Below, piece by piece: positions 23,398-35,106 of a stretch of DNA of 64,000 nt. Within the stretch, counting starts at the first letter, position 1; each line of letters starts with the position of its first letter. Source of the stretch: Isoetes taiwanensis (taxonomy: Eukaryota; Streptophyta; Lycopodiopsida; Isoetales; Isoetaceae); the NCBI GenBank assembly GCA_021234155.1, contig JAJEKV010000061.1, positions 970,746 to 1,034,745 of the forward strand. Direction: 5' to 3'. Position numbers and translations under genes: made by a program. A model generated the notes under the pieces. That model was not told the origin of the DNA, ran no database searches, and saw only the letters and a list, made by a program, of their open reading frames with translations.

Positions 23398-23829
23398 ATG
23401 GGATTTGAACCCATGCTATTGCCTTGTGTTCATGTGCCCATATGATACATGGAAGCTGTTTTCAATCACCATGGGATTCCCATAGTTTGCATTTTTTATA
23501 TTTAACTATTTTTGGTCACCATCCGGTAGTAGTCAGTGGGTTTTGAGCCTGGGTGGGGGTTGCCCATAACCAATGGCTTAACCACTAGGCTGCCAACCGC
23601 GATGATTTTTCATTTTCTTTTTCCACCATCCGATAGTAGTCAGTGGGTTTTGAGCCTGGGTGCAGTTTTCCCACAACCACTAGCCTAACCACTAGGCCAC
23701 AAGCGCGATGAATATTATTTCTTTTTTCTTTTTCCATTTTTAACCATCCGATGCTAGTCAATGGGTTTTGATCCTGGCTGGGGGCATCCCATAACCAATG
23801 GATTTACCACTAAACCATCACCGCGATGG
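23398..23829 (-). repeat. Three tandem tRNA-like (SINE-head) units plus a fourth related B box
   Basis: Units at about 23,518-23,605, 23,627-23,711 and 23,742-23,829 share about 85 bp with a period near 110 bp. On the minus strand each carries an A-box-like TAGTGGTTAAGCCATTGG and a B-box-like GGCTCAAAACCC about 30 bases later, the internal RNA polymerase III promoter layout of tRNA genes. A separate GGGTTCAAATCCC at about 23,406-23,421 is a near-perfect B box. No full tRNA cloverleaf was found, so these are tRNA-derived repeats, not tRNA genes. Confidence 0.6.
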
Positions 23830-24129
23830 ATGGATTTTATTTTTTCTTTTTGATAAAACATCGATGGGAATCTCATGGTAATTAAGCGGTGATCACGTAT
23901 CATATGGGATAATAGTACATGTTAAAGGTGTAGGGGATGTACCTTATTTGAAGTCAATTGTTTTTATTTTTTTCTTCGTAACCTTGTAATGAAAGTTGAA
24001 GAAAACATGCTTGTGATAGCTTGTGAAAGATGGAGAAGACGCACCTTATAGGAAGTCCGGTTCTCTATCGTTTTCTTGCATGACACATGCAGAGAAAAAA
24101 GATTGAGGAAAGCGTACTTCATCGGCACA

Positions 24130-27100
24130 ATAACTCCTTGTAGACAACATTTTTTGGTGCACCTCGTAATGTTCTCACGGTGAGAGTAGGATGAGAGCAT
24201 CTTCTCTCGTTCGCATACGATAAAGCCGGTGTATAAGCGGCCGTAATGCGAATACCTCGATGCGTAGGTCAATAACAACCGCGATCCAGCGTCAATCCTT
24301 GGCAGCTATTGAAAGTGGTTGCATATGATAGTCGGAGGGGTAATTGGCGTCTATGAATGGTCCAAGGCGATTCTCGGTTGATAAAAAAGTCGAGTTCTAG
24401 AGATCGGATCATTACATGCATCTTCTTGACTTCGCCTCATCTAATACTCTTACCATTACAAACTTCGCATGCATTGATACGACCATAACTCTTGCATTTT
24501 TCACTAGACCTTTTTCCATGTCGAGCCGTTTCATAATGTGGCATATTGCACCTACCTTAAGCTTTAGTTCGTGGTTAGGTATTAGGGTGTGTGAAGTTAT
24601 TAAGGAAATCTGATGTTGCGTAGGGGTGGTCATGTATAATTTCATCTTGTTCGGTGATGTGATCGTGACTATAATAAGATTTCTCATTATTAGGAACTCT
24701 ATTAAGAATGCGATCATTAAAACTATCAACGCTCTTATTGATAGTCGACAAAGGTTAGCTTCTTGCATGAATCGAATCTGAAGTATGTTGGATGGATAAA
24801 GGAATTCAGCGCTATCTTCTACACTAGTAGTTATGTTGAAGATATCCAGTGAGACAGTAGATTCCTCCCAATTCTCTCCGATGCGATCGACAAAACGCAT
24901 TAGTTGAGTCCTGGCGTTTGCGTCTGGGGTTGTTCCAATCGAACACCGAAAAGTTTGCCATAATGGAGAGGATTTTATGGATGCGTTATATCTTTGCATT
25001 TCTTCCTCCTCCTTGACAACAAAGCGACTTGTCTAAAATCTCCGACTTAGATAAAGTGTTTGCCTCCAAAGGGAAGATTTGTTTCTACATAGTCTTTGCA
25101 ATAAATGATGGGCACTTTCTATGACAGCTTTATTTGCCATTGGGAATTCATCCCAGATAATGACCTTAGATGCAATGAGCAATTCTGCTGCTCCAGAATC
25201 ATGTTCTATCATTGAATGAAGCGCCGTATTATTTTCTTCTACAGGGGATTTGGAGCAAGTGAGTGGGTACATTAGGTCCTCTGGTATTGGAGACCGCCAA
25301 TCTTTTGTCATTACCGCATGGAAGTACTATACCTTGGTTGCCGCGTATAGATAGACATATGCAATTTAACAGGAATGTTTTGCCCCTGCCGGCCTTTCCA
25401 TCGATGAATAAAGGTTGATTGCTTTCTGGGGATTCTAACCATTCTCGAATGAAGCCGTATACCTTTTGTTGGTCATCATTCATTATACTCGTCATTTGCA
25501 TCACCTTATCTAAGTACTGCCCATGGTCAGGAAATTTTTGTAATTCATACATGACATTTCTTCCAAGACGAGGTTGTAGTTGGAGACCAAATGCCATGAC
25601 ATTGGTACTATGTTGTGTTAGAATGTTGTTGATTAAATGAAGGGATTCATTGAAGGCGATTGTCTCGTCATTTGAATACTCATCTAGTAGGTCAACACTC
25701 ATTGGTATTTTGAACTTGCTCCATAGCTCTATTGCTGGACCTTGATCAAGAAGTAGCATGGCAAAAAGAAATCGCAGTTGTGTGGGACTCAGTGATAGAG
25801 AAACGGCTTCTTCCATGACTAATACTGCCTCATTATGTGCTGCGAGTAACCCTCCCGCCTCTGCAGCTTGTTGGTAAGTTTCATATTGTTGTTCATTGAT
25901 GACCTTTAGCTCATCCCATGTCCTCACAGCGCGATGTAGTAGGATTTGTCTCAAGTAGAACGCTTCTCCTACTCGAGGCAATAGCAATCGTATCCTACAT
26001 ACAATTGGTTGCCTTGCCCTCCTCTTCACTATGTTCCTCGTGAACCCCTCCTGCTCTTGTTCCAAATGAGTTCCATATTCGATAGCCAATGCTGGATTAT
26101 ATGTACTTAACGAGTATTGTTCATAATATTGGATATACGTAAAGGCATCAAACTCGTGATTCAGAGGTCGTAAGAAATATCGATCTAATAACGACCTCGT
26201 GTTTGAATGTGGCAGATGTAGGGGTAGGCATTTTACAGCAGGAGACTTATTTGTTATGTCATATGACATTGTTCTCCACGCTTTCATTTGTCGGCGAGGA
26301 TAACGTGCCCTCAAGTAATCCTGTATTTCATCCCTATGAGGTTTCCTAGTAGTTTGTTCAGATGGTGCAGAACCTGATAGTTGGCTACTAGTATTTTCTC
26401 TTTGATTATTGTTTCTCGACGAGGATTCAGTGCCTATTCGATGTTCATTACCTAATGATGATGGTATAGAAGTTGAATGCCTATCCTGGGATACCCGAAA
26501 ATTGGCATTGTCAAATCCCTTGTAGATATAACCATAAAGATAAGAGAATACGTGAACTGTGGATGCAATGTCTACCATAATGTGACAATCCAACTCATGG
26601 AGGAGGAAGGCATTGTATGGAACCACCCATGCATCCTCTACACTTCTCCTCCTATATTGCACATAACCCTTTGAATCAAGATGTGTTGATGGATTGATGT
26701 TTTTTGGATATTTGTAACAACATGGATTACCATTTGGTGAGCACCTTTCTGAATGTCTATGTATCATGAATTTTTGGACTTGTCCTCGAAGGACTGGGTC
26801 TGTAGGCAACTCAGCAGATATGATATCATCAATGCATTCGATTGGTATGTCGCTCGAGACATAAAGGCGAGGTGGGCATGTGGCAATCCACGTTTTTGAA
26901 ATTCTATAACTGTTATCACATACGATATGCATTGGAAGAATTTATGAAGGAGCTCCTTCAACCGTTGTAATCTTCCATGAAAGCATCGGACAACGATCAT
27001 AGGAACGTCAGATGCATTTTGTCCAGGTCTAAGTCTGACTCGTATTTTAGGCCAGTCAGTATTCGTAGTCATAGTGATGAATAAAGTTGGACGACCTTTT

Positions 27101-28764
27101 GATCTCGAGAGCGCCAATGCATCTGCCACTTGCACAGAGCACCATCTTTGACACCCCAGGAAAGATGAAGGCAAGATAACATGATTTCCATCATCATTCT
27201 CTCGCTCAGAATAGTCCTCATCGTATTGCACTCTCCGGTTGCAAAATGTAGGCGTCCTAAAATAATTTAATCGAGCATCCTCGACTCTTGAATACATGTC
27301 AACCAAGTATTCTCCACATAAACGACCTAATTGAAGGAATCGTTCTTCATGTAGCAATCTGGTCCTATACCATTGTAATTGCGTAAGACCATATTCATTT
27401 TTAGGTCCCCAACCCACACTGCCATGGGGGAATAGGAGGGGATATTGTAATGGTTCATACATAGGATCGAGGATATTGATAAACGTTGGCTCCCCTTCGT
27501 TTTGAACCCAAAATCCAGCGATCCGTGGCGCAATATCAGATGTGTTGTTAACATCTACAATGGCTGCAATTTCATTGCTGGCAACTGCTCCTTCAACTGT
27601 TATATATGCTGATGGCAAGCCCATGCTTCCCATAGTTCGGAGGTTCCGAATAAATGGATTTATCTGGTCAAGGATTGAGCCAACAATTGCCACCCACTGG
27701 AATGGCACATTTTGGACATGTGCATGTGTGTACCGTTCTGATTCATCATAGATATACCAATGCATCGGATGGCCTGATTCTGCGGTGGGACGTAATCGGT
27801 GATATGTTCGTCCGGTAATAGTTACCGACGACGGGAAATCCAAATTTACAAATCCACCACTTACTCCAAGCACACTAAAACAGAATAATCTGTTTACTTT
27901 TCTTGATAGTTCAGCAAATCCTTGGGTGTTGTATAGGTTTTGCAGTGCCATGGGCAAGGGGGGCAAAGATGGTAGCAACCATCTCCCTCTATTGCAACAA
28001 AATCCGTCATGCTCAACATTGAGCAATGGGATTTGACAATATGTACATCTCTTATTCCAAGTACACATTACATAACTACGACGAATGGCTAAATTCATTT
28101 GTTGTGCTTGCCCCTGCCAATGGGCTAATGTGGATATCGCTACTTCCGATACACCATCCTCTTCTTGCATGCGTGTTTGGCTGGATGATACATTATATGT
28201 TGAATCTCTATGTATTATGGGTCTAGAGTGGGAGCGTCCCGAGCGTTGTCTAGCCCTCTGCGCATTCTAAACCTATCTTGTTGGGGAAGACATGCATAGC
28301 ACTCAGCTTCGTCTTTGCGATTATTTCACTTCTATCATCCTCGGATAAATGCATAGCGGGCTACTTCCCCTTTCGAATTCTCACTCTATCCTCTTGAGGT
28401 AAATTTGCGTAGCATTCTATTTTTCTTAGCCCGTATTCTATCTTTGTCTTCCTCGGGCAAGTTTTGATATCGCCAGGACTCTTTGTCGAATTATCTCTCC
28501 GTCTTCCTCTTGCAAGTTTGCATATCGTTCTGCTGCTCTTTGTCGAATTATCTCTCTCTCTTCCTCACGCAAGTCTGCATAGCGTTCTCTCTCTATTTGT
28601 CGTACTCTCTCCCTATCATTGATAGACAAATTGGCATAGCGTTCTCTTCTCTTACATCGTGTCCTTTCCCTATCTTCCTCCGACAAATTTGCATAATGTT
28701 CTCTAGCTCTTTGTCGATTTCTCTCTCTATATCTCTCTAGTACAATTCTATCATTATCGGCCAT
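24130..28764 (-). mobile_element. Helitron RepHel replicase-helicase, decayed autonomous copy
   Basis: RepHel nicks and unwinds DNA for rolling-circle transposition. Minus-strand order: a basic N-terminal repeat region (28,440-28,764); the Helitron-like N domain with DPMYEPLQYPLLFPHGSVGW near 27,450; the HUH nuclease motif GLPHAHLAF near 26,870; the second Rep motif YLYGYIYKGF near 26,540; then PIF1-type helicase with Walker A DGKAGRGKT near 25,400, Walker B IIWDEFPMANKAV near 25,140, GDFRQ near 25,030, SSPLWQTF near 24,960, HELKLKVGAI near 24,560 and the C-terminal YSHYGRLYTGF near 24,230. The tail continues to about 24,130. Frameshifts near 28,440-28,170, 26,860, 25,300, 25,020, 24,800 and 24,400 rule out an intact product. 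The 5' TC end is not located. Confidence 0.92.
28438..28764 (-). repeat. 57-bp (19-residue) repeats at the N-terminus of the Helitron protein
   Basis: About 4.5 units read RERxRxxxRERYANLSEED with a period of 19 residues. They are highly charged and probably form a helical, coiled-coil-like segment. Degenerate versions with ECYANLPQEDR-like wording continue toward 28,280 in other frames. Expansion by unequal exchange is likely. Confidence 0.85.
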
Positions 28765-28971
28765 GCTTAATTTTCTATGTTATCTAAGTAATATTTAACA
28801 CATTGCTACGTTGACGCTACATAGCTAAACAACAACACAAGAAGGTAGTTTACCCGATTTTGCTTTCTTTTCCACGTTCCTTTTCGCACTAGTGAAGAGC
28901 ACTTTTCTTAAGAACTGAAATATCGAACAAATATATCAATGCAATTCGTCTAATCCCTAACATTTAAGAAA

Positions 28972-29397
28972 GTGAAACTTGCGACCATCGAAAAGTTTAT
29001 GAGATTTTGCTTTTCTACCAGCTTGCAACAACAATTAGGGCAAATGCTCAATAACATTAGGGCACAATTAGGTCAAACTCGTACATTATGCAGGTCTAGA
29101 CCTTTCTCAGACAAAGATATTAGCGTGAATAGACACATTTCTAGATATCTTACTAAGATAAATAAAGCTAGCATATCTATATTCTTTTTTAAAGGCTTAA
29201 TAACCATTGGATTTTTTGCCAACTTTTGCTCTTGGGGCAACAATAACGAAGGACAAATAATTAACTCCAGTATGGCAACAATTGGGGCCAATTTGGTACT
29301 TTGTGCAAGTCTAGACCTCGGTATCAGCGAGAATAAATTTAGACAAAAGAGTTACAACCCAGCACGAAAAAACGATAAGAATAATGGTACTTTACTT
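28972..29397 (+). CDS. Open frame of 142 residues, unrecognised
   Basis: A single open frame just upstream of the Helitron coding region, on the opposite strand. It has no motif I can name. It contains a hydrophobic stretch around residues 70-86 (SISIFFFKGLITIGFFANF). Two imperfect copies of a GGTCTAGACCT-like segment lie at about 29,091 and 29,310. It could be chance in low-complexity DNA. Confidence 0.2.
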
Positions 29398-29734
29398 TGA
29401 TTTTTGTTCTTCAGGACCACTATTATGCTGACTTGGATTGAAAGGTCAAATTACAGTACCCTACACCATGTTTGTTTCACAACATGGCTAAGACTCGCAT
29501 ATAGTTTGACTCTATATTACTTTGTGAGTATTGTGTTCAAGCATATGGATAACTAAGAATTTATCCTTTTCTTGGGGTCGTCCCCTTAAGGTGTGTGTTC
29601 ATGATTTTTATTCCCTTTGTAAGAACATGAATATTCCTAGCGTCAATATTGTTCAAAATTTAGCTGCATCCAAAATCACAAACAATGATTCCTAGTTTTT
29701 GCATTATCTATTCATTTCTTGATGATTACCACAT

Positions 29735-29862
29735 GGTTGAAATCCATCCTTCTTAATGAAGAAATCTATCCTTTCTTGTCTCTACTATGCTCCATGTTGA
29801 AATCCATCTTTCTTTATGAAGAAATTTCTCTCTGTTTTTTTTTTTTTTTTTTTTTTTTTGTC
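29735..29862. repeat. Tandem duplication followed by a poly(T) run
   Basis: GTTGAAATCCATC, then a CTTCTTAATGAAGAAAT-like segment, occur twice (about 29,737-29,790 and 29,795-29,832). They are followed by about 23 consecutive T. This may be a retroposed tail in minus orientation. Confidence 0.6.
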
Positions 29863-29902
29863 TCTTTTATGTTATGCCCTGCTCTATTTGTAAGTTCCGT
29901 AG

Positions 29903-29983
29903 ATTGACGAGAACGTTAAGAGGGAAATTATTAACCACAGGTCTTTGTGGCATCCTAACATCGTGCATTTGAAGGAAGTCAAC
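29903..29983 (+). pseudogene. SnRK2-type protein kinase exon fragment
   Basis: SnRK2 kinases act in abscisic-acid and osmotic-stress signalling. After a splice-acceptor-like CCGTAG the frame reads [20 protein letters not shown] then VHLKEV. This is the highly conserved helix C and beta-4 region of plant SnRK2 kinases, where the family Glu (KRE) pairs with the catalytic Lys. Only about 26 residues are present. The glycine loop and catalytic loop are absent nearby. An adjacent receiver-domain fragment in the same orientation is unrelated, so this is a displaced exon. Confidence 0.75.
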
Positions 29984-30123
29984 TCCTTTTTATTTTTTTC
30001 TTTTTGTTTCTAGAGGAGTGTTGTTTGAAGGTGTATGTAATGCTAGAGGATTTATTGAAGACGAGGTATGTATATTATGCTAGACTTCACGTTCATTCCT
30101 GTCTCTATACTATCTCCTAATTA

Positions 30124-30341
30124 GACAAATGATACACAACGTGCCTATGATGGATGGTGACAATGCTACACAACGTATTAGAGATGCTGAAAGGAAGACT
30201 GGCCAGCATAATCCTATTGTTACTATTACAGCTCATGCTCTAAGCACTGATGAGGAAAGATGTCTACCTGCTGGTATGGATGCGTATTTAACAAAGCCCA
30301 TTAATTACGAATTATTAGTGAAACAATTGAGGGACTTGTGA
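30124..30341 (+). pseudogene. Response-regulator receiver domain fragment (hybrid histidine kinase type)
   Basis: Receiver domains accept phosphate on Asp in two-component relays. The C-terminal half is clear: VPMMDGDNATQRIRDAE, then PIVTITAHALSTDEERCL, AGMDAYLTKPI and a stop after KQLRDL. The conserved Thr (ITAH) and Lys (TKP) are kept. The usual phosphoacceptor block DVQMP is replaced by IHNVP, so the Asp is lost, and the N-terminal strands are missing. It is a 3'-terminal exon of a hybrid kinase or response regulator, preceded by AATTAG as a possible acceptor. Probably inactive. Confidence 0.82.
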
Positions 30342-30779
30342 AGAGAGGGCATGAGAAAAAAACAAAAAGGCCACATGGTAAAAGCTTATTGGCAAGGCAA
30401 ATCCATAGGAATGACATAAATTATCCCCTGTTTCCTAAGCATGGGATGATGTGTGTCAGTCAGCTATGGCGGGTATATTTTGCTCGGGTTCTCACAATTG
30501 GGAACGCTTCATCCGGCGGCAAAAGGGCTTATGGATTGAGCACGAGCAAAACAGGTTCCAATATACTGGGAGGATTTGGATCTTTTGTGGTGGTTGAAGC
30601 TCTGATCATGTATGAACAGAAACAGTTATATTGGGTACTCTTGGCAGAGATCGAAATCGTTGTCTGAAGGGTGCTCTTTTGCATCATTTGTTATGATACA
30701 GTGATATATTTTCTGCCAATTCTATGCCTGAATGGCTCTTCAGCTTCAGATTAGCTGTAAGGATCAACTTCCTCTTCCT

Positions 30780-31055
30780 TCATTCTGCAACTCCATCTCC
30801 AGTCTATCTCCTAGATTTTGCCTGCTACAAACCAGATGACAGCAGAAAATGCTCCGCAGAGCTCATGGAATATTTTGCGCGCAGATTCGGAGTGTACACA
30901 GAAGAATCTATTGATTTTGCTAGAAGGGTTTTTCTGAAATCTGGGATTGGAGATGAAGAGTATGCTCCTCCAGTCATGTTTGAGGAGAAAGAGACCAGGT
31001 TGAGCTTTGGGCAGGCAAGGAAGGAGCTTTTTTCGTTGCTCTTTTACTTACGAAT
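30780..31055 (+). pseudogene. 3-ketoacyl-CoA synthase (KCS/FAE1-like) fragment
   Basis: KCS enzymes catalyse the first condensation of very-long-chain fatty-acid elongation at the ER. The frame reads PVYLLDFACYKPDDSRKCS, FGVYTEESIDFARRVFLKSG, then IGDEEYAPPVMFEEKETRL and SFGQARKE. This is the N-terminal part of the FAE1/CUT1 domain, just after the membrane segments. The catalytic Cys-His-Asn region is absent. Homology fades after about 31,050, and the open frame ends at 31,119. It is the third unrelated fragment in 1.2 kb, all on the plus strand. Confidence 0.85.
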
Positions 31056-31119
31056 TACTCATACTGCAGTTTCTGCACAGAAGGCCAAGTTCTACGAAAT
31101 GGGTTGTGATTATTTGTGA

Positions 31120-33353
31120 ATATGGAGGTCCAAACGGCTGAACCCACCAGGTTAAAGATCGATTTAACAGTAGAAATATGCTGATGCTTCAGAGCTCAAA
31201 AATGGGAGCTTGTTCAGTGGTCGATCAATCTGGTTACTGCTTTGCTAAGAGGTCGAATACCTATCTATGGCAGCCAGTTTGTTCATATTTATCCAAGACT
31301 GATATTTAACTAGATACTGCCAATGAAAAGCTTCAACGAAATTTGAAATCTACTGTTTATGAGGAACTATTTGCAAGAACTGAGAGAGCAAGGTAAGAAA
31401 GGTTACCGGAATATGGCTGAATAGGTTTCCCAAAAAGACTTGCGCAATTTAGGAGCTGCTGGAGGAGCTCTCCGGCTCTTATATATACCTCAATCCAAGT
31501 TTTCGTGGTCTAGCTGCTGCCAGACAAATTCCAGATGTCTAGATTTCATGATTTAGTTGCTGCCACACAAATCCTGGAAGTCGAGACAGCTAGAAGCCTT
31601 AACCAGCAAGAAACCTCCATCCTCTCCTCTGTTATCTACACGCAGCCATCGATCATGATTGTCTTCCACGATCCGGCATGTGTCCTCCGGTGTAACCGGC
31701 TTCTCGAACGCTGCCAGAATGACGTGTCGTCAAATGGTTCTCGCCAAAATACGTGTCAGTTAAAGGCAAGTTTAGATGACGGCGTAGAACAAAAAGAAAA
31801 GAGAAAGAAAAATTACAATGTGATTTATATATGTTTTGATAGACAAGTCTTTGTATTATCAATGGGTTTGTGAGCCATGGGTTATGGAGATCTGAGAGTA
31901 AAATCCAAAGCTAAGAAGATCAACTATGGTTTTATAACATCTGTAAGTGAAGTTCAAGATTAAGAAGATCAGCATATGCCCATGAACGTGAATCAATTAT
32001 AAAGTTAGAACGAAACTTTGAAGTAAAAGCCAAAGAGAAATATTCATCAGTAAAGGATCGCAAAAGAAACATACGAGAGATTCCAGCTGGTTCTTGATTT
32101 TTGTAGTTTAAATAAGATGTCGATTCATATAGTCATGTTCATAGGTGGAATGATAAATCAAATGTGAAGTGCATTCTTTGTGTGTGCACATGCATTAATA
32201 GATAGACACATAGAAGATAGAGAGAAGGGAAGATGACGTTAAGTACATTAATTATCTCCTTAACGAGTCGGGAGGGAGAAAAAACTCGACAAATTTGCTA
32301 GCACATATACACACATGCCTTTCAATTTTCTTGGGCAACTATTTTTAACAAAACGTTTATGCACATATGCATGTGCATGAAGGGAACATAGTCGTAGAGA
32401 TAACCCTAACTATGCATATTAAAGAAGAGACATGCACACTGTTGGGCAAATTCCAGGGTAGAGAAGGTTTGTTCCAATTGAAACTAAGAATTTCTGGTTG
32501 AGTTGGCACATTGCCAGAAAAATTCCGGTAGATTTTTATGCATATTTGTATAAGAGTAATACAAATTTCCGATTAGGAACTAAATTGATGAGAGAGTAGG
32601 AAAATTTCCGATTGGGTTTAAAACTTTTTTGCAACACTTTGGACATGCATTGATGCCCAATCTTAAAATTAAAAATGAATTCCTTTGTTCTTCTATCTCC
32701 TTATTATGGAGTGCACTATCAACATATTTTTTTTTGAACAATGGACTAAACAGGAGTGTACAAAGTTATTTGGTCATCTATAGTGGAAACTAAGTTGACC
32801 GGTCATCTCTATAGTGGAAACTTCTGTATGATGATTTAGGCACGAAAGTTAGAAGCTAAAGTGACCTTGCTCAACAAGGGCAAATAAAAAAGTCAAGGTA
32901 AATTTAGCTAACTTGAAGAAGTTAAAAGTATTATTTGATGCATGTGTTGAGTTGAGCACACACATAAGTACTTTCATAACACTCTCACTTGCACAATCTT
33001 TGCAAAGTTGGCCCATTGGCATCAAATTATGCTAATCGTTATTATGGCACATAGAGAAACGAATGTCCATGTACTATATTTACAAATGACAATTTTTATT
33101 TATGCATATCACCTAGTTTGTTCAAGTCTTTTGCAAAATGAGGCGATTGCAAAAACGCAAAATTTTATGGGATTCAAAGCATTATCATTATTGGGCATTC
33201 GTTTGTGTCTTTGCTCTAAGATTTGTTTACGCGGATTGATCGCCACAAAGGGAAAATATATAGAAACCCACCTATTTCATCCTCCTTTTTCATCCCCTCT
33301 GGCGCCTTTTTAGTCCTCTTTGACGCCCATTCTTAAACGCAGACTCAATTTGT
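31120..33353. other. No recognisable gene
   Basis: AT-rich. A short diverged direct repeat (TAGCTGCTGCCAGACAAATTC / TAGTTGCTGCCACACAAATCC style) lies at 31,511-31,580. GTGGAAACT recurs at 32,782 and 32,813 with a shared upstream TCATCTATAG-like string. No protein family is recognised. Confidence 0.45.
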
Positions 33354-33720
33354 TTACAGCTCTGTTAAGGACTTGTCAATGCTATCAAATCGGATGAATC
33401 CAAGCTTAAGTCCAAAGCGAGTTTCATATGCTAGGGGCTTGGTACCCAAATTTATATGTGCATTCTCGGGATCCTATTTCTTTGGGTTATCTTTGATTAC
33501 TTTAGGAACCATTTTTACCGCATAATAAATTGGGAAGCCGCCATATGCCCCATAAGACTATTAGCGGTACGTTTAATGGTTCCATACCTCACCACTTAAT
33601 CCCCTCTACCATCATGCATGTGTGTGATCATCGGCCCCAATGAGGGCTTCGGTAATGCCCACTTTAAATCGGTGATGGAATCTAGAGCTCCCTGTTCAAC
33701 CTCATCAACACCAAGTAAAT
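33354..33720 (-). pseudogene. Degenerate coding region, conserved-looking, family unknown
   Basis: The minus strand reads, over two frames, DEVEQGALDSITDLKWALPK and PSLGPMI, then (shifted) RYGTIKRTANSLMGHMA, GGFPIYYAVKMVPKVIKDNP, one stop, then ENAHINLGTKPLAYETRFG and LKLGFIRFDSIDKSLTEL with a stop at 33,354. The composition and even spacing look like a real protein with one shift and one stop. I do not recognise the family. Confidence 0.35.
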
Positions 33721-35106
33721 ACACTCCATCAATAAATTTTATCTATAATATTGCATTTATGCGCATATGCCACAAGATCATATACCTTGCTTTTGCATTT
33801 TCAAGTTTGTAATTCTCCCTAATTTTATAAAAGTGAGAACACATGATCTAAACCTTTTATGTTCTTATCTCTAGATTATGCATAAAGAAAGTTGCATATC
33901 ATAAAGAATAAGATCAAACATTACCTCTTGCTTTTGCACAAATAACAATTGCACTCTCTTTACAGTTACACACAGAAGGGAGTGAGAGTACTCTTTATGG
34001 CTTAAACATGTGTCTCCATCTGCTAAAATCAGGATGCCTGGCCAAGAATTTGTATGTAATGAAAAATTTGTGGCAATGCTTATATCCTGGGCAGACTAAT
34101 ACAGAATGACCTTTGACAACGTGTACTCGAAATTCTGAAAAAGCATAACAATGTCTTAGTGGAAGTGTATGGCATGTTGAAACTTTTACTGAAGAATCAG
34201 CTAGTAAGACAGTTATGAACCTTAGAAACTAGGCAATGTACAACATCCCTTCATGCTAATTAGATATCCATACAATTAAGAACATCACAATAGTCATATT
34301 ATCTGTAGAATTGAACCCAATTATAATCTGTATGATAAGACCTATAGCTGCTACATGATGTTAACAATTGTAGATGATGTATCATGTATTGTCTTTTAGA
34401 AGTTGCTACATGACTGAAACACTTTGAACAGTGGGCATGGTCGTCCGCATAGATTAACCTCTCCAACAGCATTCCAACATGTTTCTACTGCAATTTACAC
34501 CGACGTGCATATCTTTCCATGAAGTCTATCAAAAACCTTTAATAAAAATCAAAGATTGATTATTCGGAAATTCTGGAGTACTCTTAACTGAGTAGTCTGC
34601 AACTTGCAACTAAATTTCCTGGTTTTCACTCTCAGAAGCAACCATAGCCTAGATCTAAAACCAAATCTTAATATCATGGGGATGAGAAAAAGACTACTCT
34701 GTATTTCTGGATTCCAAACCCCAAAATGGGCCAAGAAGTATCGGATCAGCAATAAATAGGGATCAAAGTAAAAAGAACATAAAGAACGTGATGCCTTTTC
34801 GAGCAGAAACATTGAGGATGGAGGTCTGAGTTATGGCGGAGCGACCAAGGATTCATATATTCGGCGGTCCTAATCTTGCATGTCGGCATCTAAATTCGTT
34901 GGTTTTTTTCCCACATTCTAAAGTTCGCAGTTATGGCAAGGAGCTGGCTTTGCCGAACTGAGTTACTGGCTACTGTGTTAACAGCGAGAAATAAATGTGC
35001 ATGACAAAACTAAGGTCAAAATTGAAGCTTTAAATCAAACATTAATGAATATGCAGAGTTTTTTAGCCCAATCAGAAGAACAAACACTGATTCCTCAGGA
35101 GCTTAC
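33721..35106. other. No recognisable gene
   Basis: AT-rich with scattered stops. The minus-strand open frame at 34,549-34,812 could be downstream exonic or UTR sequence of the 35.1-35.5 kb candidate gene, but nothing in it is recognised. Confidence 0.35.

Noticed and set aside
23398-23470. Possible tRNA gene
   Set aside because: The B box is good, but no acceptor stem or anticodon arm pairs convincingly. Kept as a tRNA-like repeat only.
28483-28740. Plus-strand open frame rich in Ser/Leu/Cys
   Set aside because: It is the antisense of the 57-bp repeats in the Helitron protein.
29823-29862. Poly(T) near 29.84 kb as a LINE end
   Set aside because: No retroelement coding sequence or target duplication was found beside it, so only a tandem repeat plus poly(T) is reported.
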